A stretch of 64,000 bases of DNA from Syntrophomonadaceae bacterium (GTDB lineage Bacteria > Bacillota > Syntrophomonadia > Syntrophomonadales > DTU052), in NCBI GenBank assembly GCA_012729505.1, contig JAAYDA010000072.1, forward strand, positions 1 to 64,000. Direction: 5' to 3'. Positions 59,305 through 64,000 of this stretch are shown here, piece by piece; the first letter of the stretch is position 1, and every line of letters begins with the position of its first letter. The notes beneath the pieces were generated by a model, which had not been told where the DNA came from, did no database searches, and saw only the letters and a program-made list of their open reading frames with translations. Made by a program: the position numbers and the translations under genes.

Positions 59305-61002
59305 TTAACCGAGCTTGACTATATTCTTTCCGGCCAGATAACCGAAAGTAAAAGCGCGGCCATGGCTGTTGCCGGGCAGATTGACACTGTAGTCATTGGC
59401 ATAATAGCTTCCGGAAGCATTACCGGCCGCATACAGGCCCGGTATTACTTGTTGTTCTTCATCCAACACCTGCAGATTCTCATTGATCTTCAGCCCCCCC
59501 AGAGTTACCAGCAAGGCAGTTCCCAGCGGCGAAGCATAGAAGGTGGGTTTTTCAATGGTAGTCAGGCAGGCAGCCCTCTTACCAAAATCTTCGTCTACAC
59601 CCTTCCCGGCCAAATCGTTGTAACGCTTTACGGTAGCCAGGAAAGCATCTTTGGGCACTTCCATCTTTGCGGCTAATTCTTCAAGGGTTTGCGCGCTTCT
59701 GATGAAACCTTTTTCGATATACTGGTTGACATTATCCGGATTATGGAAGTTGGTCCGCATATCTTTGCAGGCTACTACCTTGAAGGACGGGGCTTCCTGG
59801 GGCCACTTCGCATCCCAGACGGTCCACCGGGCGTTACCCGGCTGCTGGCGCTGGGCGTTGCTGAGATAGGCGTAGGGCAACTCCTCATTGTGGTAGCGCA
59901 GGCCGCGTTCATTGACACTTAACCAGGGCTGACGCATGAGAGCATCGGCCAGAATAGGCGCGCCCGGAACGGCAAAATCAAAATACATAGGAGCATGGGG
60001 AAATTCGTCGATAGAAGCTCCTATCCACATACCCATTTTGTGTCCGTCACCGGTACAGATGGGGCCGTTTACCATTTCATACATATTGGCGTGAATATAC
60101 TTGGTTGAAGGTATATAATACTCGCGCATTTCTTTGTCGGCATTATAATCACCCGAACATACTATAATTCCTTTGGTCCCGACAAATTTCTTGTAGGCAT
60201 CTTTTTCTCCCGCTATTACGGCAGTTACCCGACCGGTTTTGTCGCCTTCCCGCACCAGTTGAACCGCAGGAGTCTTATAACGGATGTCCACTCCGGCATC
60301 GGCACAGCCTTGTTTCAAGGCATAGCGCATAGATGCGGTCCAAGGGTCGGTACCTGCAGGAGCATCGTTCTGAGCCGCTGCACTGGGATCCATTCTGAAG
60401 CTCAGGGTTGGAAAACCGGGAATAGTAGTTCCAGGTGTTACAGTTTCATCAAGGGGTACCGGTTTGGGTGTGCAGCCATATTTCTCAGCCTTAGCCATAA
60501 TCCAGTCGGCCACACTACCGCTGTTGTTGGCCCATAGCGCCACAACCTTCTGGTTGCCTTTATAGGCATTGTAGCGCATGATTTCCTGCACCGCTCCCAT
60601 TTTATTGACCCGGTTGTTGATCCGCAGCTGCATTTTAGTGTCTATGGCGCCATAGTCATTGCCCCGGAAGTTTACCTGTTCGGTCTTCTCCAGCAGGATT
60701 ACCCTGGCACCCTCCTCAGCCGCGGACATGGCGGCACATAACCCGGACATTCCGCCGCCGATAACGATTACGTCAGCGGTAACCGTCTCGGTAATCTGAG
60801 AATCCGGAATAGCCGCCGGCTGCTTCAGGAAGCTGGGAAGTTCGGCAGCAGCATCGGTCCCGTTTCCTGCACCGTTGGGCTCTTCCTTCCCGCATCCGGT
60901 CAGAAATCCGGTGGCGGCCACTCCTGCCGTTCCTATGGCCGCACCTTTGATAAACGTCCTCCTGGTAAAGCCTTTTTCCTGTCTTTCTTCACTGCTCATC
61001 AT
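59305..61002 (-). CDS. Tat-exported flavoprotein reductase (fumarate reductase/urocanate reductase-like) with lipobox
   Basis: The 565-residue protein has a twin-arginine signal (TRRTFIKG, R14-R15) with a hydrophobic segment that ends in FLTGC, so C37 fits a lipobox. A FAD-binding fumarate reductase domain follows, with VIVIGGGMSGLCAAMSAAEEGARVILLEK and, at the C terminus, YAAGNASGSYYANDYSVNL and NSHGRAFTFGYLAGKN. It has no heme motif or covalent-FMN motif of its own. Flavoproteins of this type reduce fumarate, urocanate, cinnamates or other enoates outside the cell with electrons from a cytochrome. ATG 61002 has GGAG 5 bases upstream; the open frame begins 6 codons earlier. Divergent from the cytochrome gene. 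Confidence 0.88.
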   Translation of the reverse strand: MMSSEERQEKGFTRRTFIKGAAIGTAGVAATGFLTGCGKEEPNGAGNGTDAAAELPSFLKQPAAIPDSQITETVTADVIVIGGGMSGLCAAMSAAEEGARVILLEKTEQVNFRGNDYGAIDTKMQLRINNRVNKMGAVQEIMRYNAYKGNQKVVALWANNSGSVADWIMAKAEKYGCTPKPVPLDETVTPGTTIPGFPTLSFRMDPSAAAQNDAPAGTDPWTASMRYALKQGCADAGVDIRYKTPAVQLVREGDKTGRVTAVIAGEKDAYKKFVGTKGIIVCSGDYNADKEMREYYIPSTKYIHANMYEMVNGPICTGDGHKMGMWIGASIDEFPHAPMYFDFAVPGAPILADALMRQPWLSVNERGLRYHNEELPYAYLSNAQRQQPGNARWTVWDAKWPQEAPSFKVVACKDMRTNFHNPDNVNQYIEKGFIRSAQTLEELAAKMEVPKDAFLATVKRYNDLAGKGVDEDFGKRAACLTTIEKPTFYASPLGTALLVTLGGLKINENLQVLDEEQQVIPGLYAAGNASGSYYANDYSVNLPGNSHGRAFTFGYLAGKNIVKLG

Positions 61003-61344
61003 ATCTACTCCTTTCAGCACTAATTACCTTTTCACTGCTCAAGGCTGAAACTACTAAAAAACCAGAACAATTTATACTTGTACAGATTTCAAGACCAGTG
61101 TAGCATGCCGGAAAATAACATACATCGTAAGGAATTACGAACCTTTGGACAAAACACTGTATGATATTCCAATGAAAAAAGGCACAAACAGCAATATAAC
61201 CATTGGACATCATCACGATACATGAGCTGAAACACTGGAGGGGGATACAATGACATGAAATTTTTATTAATGTAGAATATAACCGAAGGTATGGTGTGTC
61301 CTGTTGATCCCCCTAATGTGAGGAGAAAATCAGGAGGTTTTCTT
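61003..61344. other. Divergent region between flavoprotein and cytochrome genes
   Basis: These 342 bp should carry the promoters of both genes. I could not identify convincing -35/-10 pairs. A GG...GC element near 61180 has 8 rather than 10 bases between the dinucleotides and does not fit a sigma-54 promoter. A sigma-54 site is expected if the neighbouring activator controls these genes, but none is clear. Ribosome sites for both genes are present at the ends (GGAG before 61002 and AGGAGG before 61345). Confidence 0.35.
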
Positions 61345-61902
61345 ATGGAAGAAAAGAAGAGTTTTCGAGAAAAGTTTTTCAATAAACGGGGCATTCTTAT
61401 TGTAATAGCAGCCTTAATATTAATTGGCTCCGGAACTGCCGCGGGATTGCTGAAAGCCAGCGAAAACCCGTCATTCTGCGCCAGCTGCCATATCGTTAAG
61501 CCATATTATTTATCCTGGAATGACAGCAATCTGCTGGACCATAAACACGCCAAGGAAGATGTGACCTGTCAGGAATGCCATCAAAGGAGCATCCCTGAAA
61601 AAGCCATGGAAGGTGTAAATTATATAATCGGGAATTACGAAATACCTTTAGAGGGTGGTCCTGAAGAGTCCCGGGATTTCTGTCTGGAATGTCACGTTGA
61701 AGGCGGAGAGGGCATCAGCTGGGAAGAAATAAAAGCTGCTACCAACTTTGAAGAATCAAATCCTCATGATTCCCACAACGGCCTGCAGGAATGCAACGTC
61801 TGCCACAATATGCATGAACCTTCTTATGTATTTTGCTCCGAATGCCATATCTTTAACTGGATAGACGATTTGGACCAGGAGGTCTGGACCAAGGCCTGGT
61901 AA
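61345..61902 (+). CDS. NapC/NrfH-like membrane-anchored pentaheme cytochrome c
   Basis: The 185-residue protein has an N-terminal membrane anchor (about residues 15-36) and five CxxCH heme motifs at residues 45-49 (CASCH), 75-79 (CQECH), 113-117 (CLECH), 150-154 (CNVCH) and 164-168 (CSECH). The NapC/NirT/NrfH family oxidises quinol at the membrane and hands electrons to an extracytoplasmic reductase. ATG 61345 is preferred over the earlier in-frame start because AGGAGG lies 8 bases upstream. It is divergent from the Tat flavoprotein gene and lies just before the cytochrome c assembly genes. Confidence 0.92.
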   Translation: MEEKKSFREKFFNKRGILIVIAALILIGSGTAAGLLKASENPSFCASCHIVKPYYLSWNDSNLLDHKHAKEDVTCQECHQRSIPEKAMEGVNYIIGNYEIPLEGGPEESRDFCLECHVEGGEGISWEEIKAATNFEESNPHDSHNGLQECNVCHNMHEPSYVFCSECHIFNWIDDLDQEVWTKAW

Positions 61903-62009
61903 ACGATCTTTATAACTTAAATCAGACAGGCAATGATTAAGGGGGTGTATGCTCCCTTAATTATTTATCATTGGTAAAAAGTGATTTTCAATGCAGGAAG
62001 GTCGGGGCC

Positions 62010-63008
62010 ATGCAAGCTATGCACAGAATATTCAACTTCATTTCTTCTATGAAAACCGGATTGGTCTTATTGCTCCTGATTGGATTAGCAGCGGCGGCAG
62101 GCAGTTCTTTTCTGCCCCGGACTTTCTATCAGATTCCGGCTTTTAAGCTCCTGCTGCTCCTGCTGCTGTTGAATATGTCTCTCTGCACGGTAAAGCGCTT
62201 CAGACAGACTTCACGAATCCTGCTATCCAAGACGGGCAGCAGGGTTTGGTTTCGCAATCTGGGGAGCCTGCTGCTCCATCTGGGTATCCTGCTGGTTCTG
62301 ATCGGCGGTATTATTTATAGCATCCACGGTCAGCAGGAAAGAATTCATCTGCTGCCGGGTCAGCAGGTGGATATATCCCGGGTGCTGAACATTGAAAACC
62401 CTTTCACCCTCAGGCTGGAGGAGTTCAGAATAGAGTTCAATGAGGATGGTTCCACTTCCCAGTATATTTCAGAGGTTACCATCCTGGAACAGGGGAAGAA
62501 GACGGGCCAGGCTGCGATCAGTGTAAACCATCCCCTGAACTATCAGGGAGTTAAGGCCTACCAGACCAGCTTTGGTTACCGGGTTCATGCCGAATATACC
62601 GAGAACGGCGAAAAAAAATCCTCCGGTTTCTTAGAAGGTGCCTGGCTGAATCCAGACGGTACAGACCGAAGGGTGAAGATTTACAAATATATTCCTGACT
62701 TCGATCCGGAGCGCGGTATGAACTCGGTTACCCTGCGCCCTGACAACCCGCAGGTGATTTTTTCGGTCTATGAAGACGATAATGTCCTGGGGATCGGAGC
62801 GGCCAAGTTTAACGATCCGGTCCGGATCGACGAAAATGTTTATGTTTCCTTCACCGGAGTTGAATCTTATACGATACTGGACGTTAAATACGATCCGGGG
62901 CTGCCTCTGGCCCTGGCCGGCGGTATGCTGCTGGCCTTGGGAATATGTCTGGTGGTATTGGCCGCTCCCAGCCCGAAAAATCTGCGGGAACTTAAGCCTC
63001 AGCCATAA
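62010..63008 (+). CDS. resB: Cytochrome c biogenesis protein ResB/Ccs1
   Basis: The 332-residue protein has three N-terminal membrane segments, a large extracytoplasmic domain (about residues 105-300) and a last membrane segment near 295-318. Characteristic blocks are SSMKTGLVLLLLIGLAAAAG at the start and NLGSLLLHLGILLVLIGGI. With CcsA it forms the System II heme lyase that attaches heme to apocytochrome c outside the membrane. ATG 62010 is preferred to 61971 because of the AGGTCGGGG purine run. ccsA follows after 26 bp. Confidence 0.88.
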   Translation: MQAMHRIFNFISSMKTGLVLLLLIGLAAAAGSSFLPRTFYQIPAFKLLLLLLLLNMSLCTVKRFRQTSRILLSKTGSRVWFRNLGSLLLHLGILLVLIGGIIYSIHGQQERIHLLPGQQVDISRVLNIENPFTLRLEEFRIEFNEDGSTSQYISEVTILEQGKKTGQAAISVNHPLNYQGVKAYQTSFGYRVHAEYTENGEKKSSGFLEGAWLNPDGTDRRVKIYKYIPDFDPERGMNSVTLRPDNPQVIFSVYEDDNVLGIGAAKFNDPVRIDENVYVSFTGVESYTILDVKYDPGLPLALAGGMLLALGICLVVLAAPSPKNLRELKPQP

Positions 63009-63034
63009 GTCACGGTTTTGATAGGAGTGACATC

Positions 63035-63823
63035 ATGGGAATCATAATGACGTTTATCGTATATGGAGTACTGGTTATTTACTTGGCAGCCGGTGTGCTG
63101 TATCTGGCGGGGAACCGAACCGGCCGGGAAGCTGTCCATAAATACGCGCTGATAGCGGCGGCTGCAGGGTGTGTGCTTCACTTTGCGGTTCTGTCCATGA
63201 GAACTGCTTTGACGGGAATGTTGCCTTTAACCAACGGGCTGGATTTCCTGTTGACTTTTTCCTGGATTACGGTTGTGACGTTCCTGCTATTATCTCATCG
63301 CTTCCGGATAAAAGCTGCCGGTGGTATAGTTATGCTTATGTCGGCTTCGATGGTACTGGTGCTGATTATATTGATGAAGGGCCGTCTTGATGCCGTGTCC
63401 CCGCTGATGCCGGCTTTAAAGAGTCCTTGGCTGACAACCCATGTCATTACCGCCGCCATATCTTATGCCACCTTTACCCTGGCTGCCGGGCTGGCGATCA
63501 TGCAATTTTTCCCCGCCGGCCGGGCCATAAAAGACGACTACGTCAACCTCCTGGTAAGAGGTGCTTTCGCCCTGCTTTCCTTATCCATTGTCATTGGAGC
63601 CATCTGGGCGGAGCAGGCTTGGGGCCGGTACTGGTCCTGGGATCCGAAAGAGACCTGGGCACTGATAACCTGGCTCATCTACGCTATCTACCTGCATCTT
63701 TACAACCGGCGGGGGTGGAGCGGCAGTTATGCCCGATGGATAGTGATCGGCGGTTTTCTGCTGGTGCTGTTTACGTTTTTTGGGGTCAATTATTTGCTGC
63801 CGGGATTGCACAGCTATGTATAA
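63035..63823 (+). CDS. ccsA: Cytochrome c biogenesis protein CcsA/ResC
   Basis: The 262-residue protein has about eight membrane helices and the tryptophan-rich WWD-type heme-handling motif, seen in WAEQAWGRYWSWDPKETWALI, plus conserved histidines in LTTHVITAAISYATF and the last loop. It exports heme and presents it to ResB for attachment to cytochromes such as the pentaheme protein encoded upstream. A GGAG site precedes ATG 63035. It is in an operon with resB and lies 36 bp before tatA. Confidence 0.93.
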   Translation: MGIIMTFIVYGVLVIYLAAGVLYLAGNRTGREAVHKYALIAAAAGCVLHFAVLSMRTALTGMLPLTNGLDFLLTFSWITVVTFLLLSHRFRIKAAGGIVMLMSASMVLVLIILMKGRLDAVSPLMPALKSPWLTTHVITAAISYATFTLAAGLAIMQFFPAGRAIKDDYVNLLVRGAFALLSLSIVIGAIWAEQAWGRYWSWDPKETWALITWLIYAIYLHLYNRRGWSGSYARWIVIGGFLLVLFTFFGVNYLLPGLHSYV

Positions 63824-63859
63824 GACGTGTTACACTGTAGAGTAAAGGAGGGATGTCTG

Positions 63860-64000
63860 GTGTTTGGTCTAATTGGAAGCCTTGGCCCCTGGGAATTGGT
63901 TCTCATTATGGCTATCGTGCTGATTATATTTGGTCCGGGCAAACTCCCGCAGTTGGCTGAGTCCATGGGCAAAGCGGTCAGGAACTTCAGGAAAGCCCAG
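63860..64000 (+). CDS. tatA: Sec-independent translocase subunit TatA, partial (window edge)
   Basis: The frame from GTG 63860 (AGGAGGG 8 bases upstream) runs off the window after 47 codons. It shows the TatA/TatB membrane helix WELVLIMAIVLIIFGPGKLPQL followed by the start of the amphipathic helix (MGKAVRNFRKAQ). It forms the pore of the twin-arginine translocase. Its place beside a Tat-signal reductase and cytochrome assembly genes suggests that the module carries its own export component. Confidence 0.88.
   Translation, partial: MFGLIGSLGPWELVLIMAIVLIIFGPGKLPQLAESMGKAVRNFRKAQ

Noticed and set aside
61003-61344. Sigma-54 promoter upstream of the cytochrome gene
   Set aside because: The GG and GC elements near 61180 are 8 bases apart instead of the required 10, and no better match was found on either strand.

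Overview
This 64 kb window comes from the chromosome of an anaerobic, endospore-forming Firmicute of the class Clostridia. The evidence is strong Shine-Dalgarno sites with many TTG and GTG starts, a DacF/PBP5-type carboxypeptidase, a SpoIID-domain protein, a PdaA-type deacetylase, a branched-chain amino-acid ABC system, an energy-converting [NiFe] hydrogenase, and a Tat-exported flavoprotein next to a multiheme cytochrome c and its ResB/CcsA assembly factors. That last combination is typical of Desulfitobacterium- and Syntrophomonas-like groups. The genus cannot be fixed from the sequence alone.

Layout. 0-15 kb: an N-terminally incomplete radical SAM gene, a membrane-anchored MutS-like ATPase, ketopantoate reductase, D,D-carboxypeptidase, YjbQ, a two-gene ABC exporter, a DUF3810 protein, an acyl-CoA:carboxylate CoA-transferase, HtpX, an NCS2 permease, and a dehydrogenase pair (zinc ADH and SDR). 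15.1-18.0 kb: a tRNA-Cys/tRNA-Leu operon and a tRNA-Pro gene bracket gene debris. The debris is a 5'-truncated crotonase, the first quarter of a CoA ligase, an intact VapC toxin with a beheaded VapB, and a decayed large serine recombinase. 18-28 kb: a small ferritin-like protein, an unknown membrane protein pair, thiamine pyrophosphokinase, a ferredoxin too short for usual ORF cut-offs, TrmL, a SpoIID-domain protein, and a liv operon with one ATPase and a terminal EamA transporter. 27.6-28.1 kb is repeat-rich.

28-36 kb: a complete Ech-type hydrogenase operon (echABCDEF, all on the minus strand). Upstream of it lie a YkgJ cysteine-cluster gene, a hexapeptide acyltransferase, RNase HI and ComFB. 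A structured 136-bp repeat occurs twice, at 27679 and 35712, with one mismatch. 36-43 kb: FmdB zinc ribbon, CPBP protease, cell-wall amidase, and an alpha-glucan cluster (GH15, DUF4912, GH57). 43-52 kb: a lipoprotein, a PAS histidine kinase, a CapA/YiiX-like envelope operon, a MoxR/VWA pair, and PdaA. 52-56 kb: a YtrA-type GntR regulator with its ABC exporter.

56-64 kb looks like one respiratory module. It has a PucR-type regulator, a sigma-54 activator interrupted by a single in-frame TAG, a Tat-signal flavoprotein reductase with a lipobox, a divergent pentaheme NapC/NrfH-like cytochrome, ResB, CcsA, and the start of tatA at the window edge. These genes could together move quinol electrons to an organic acceptor outside the membrane and supply the required cytochrome c assembly and Tat export.
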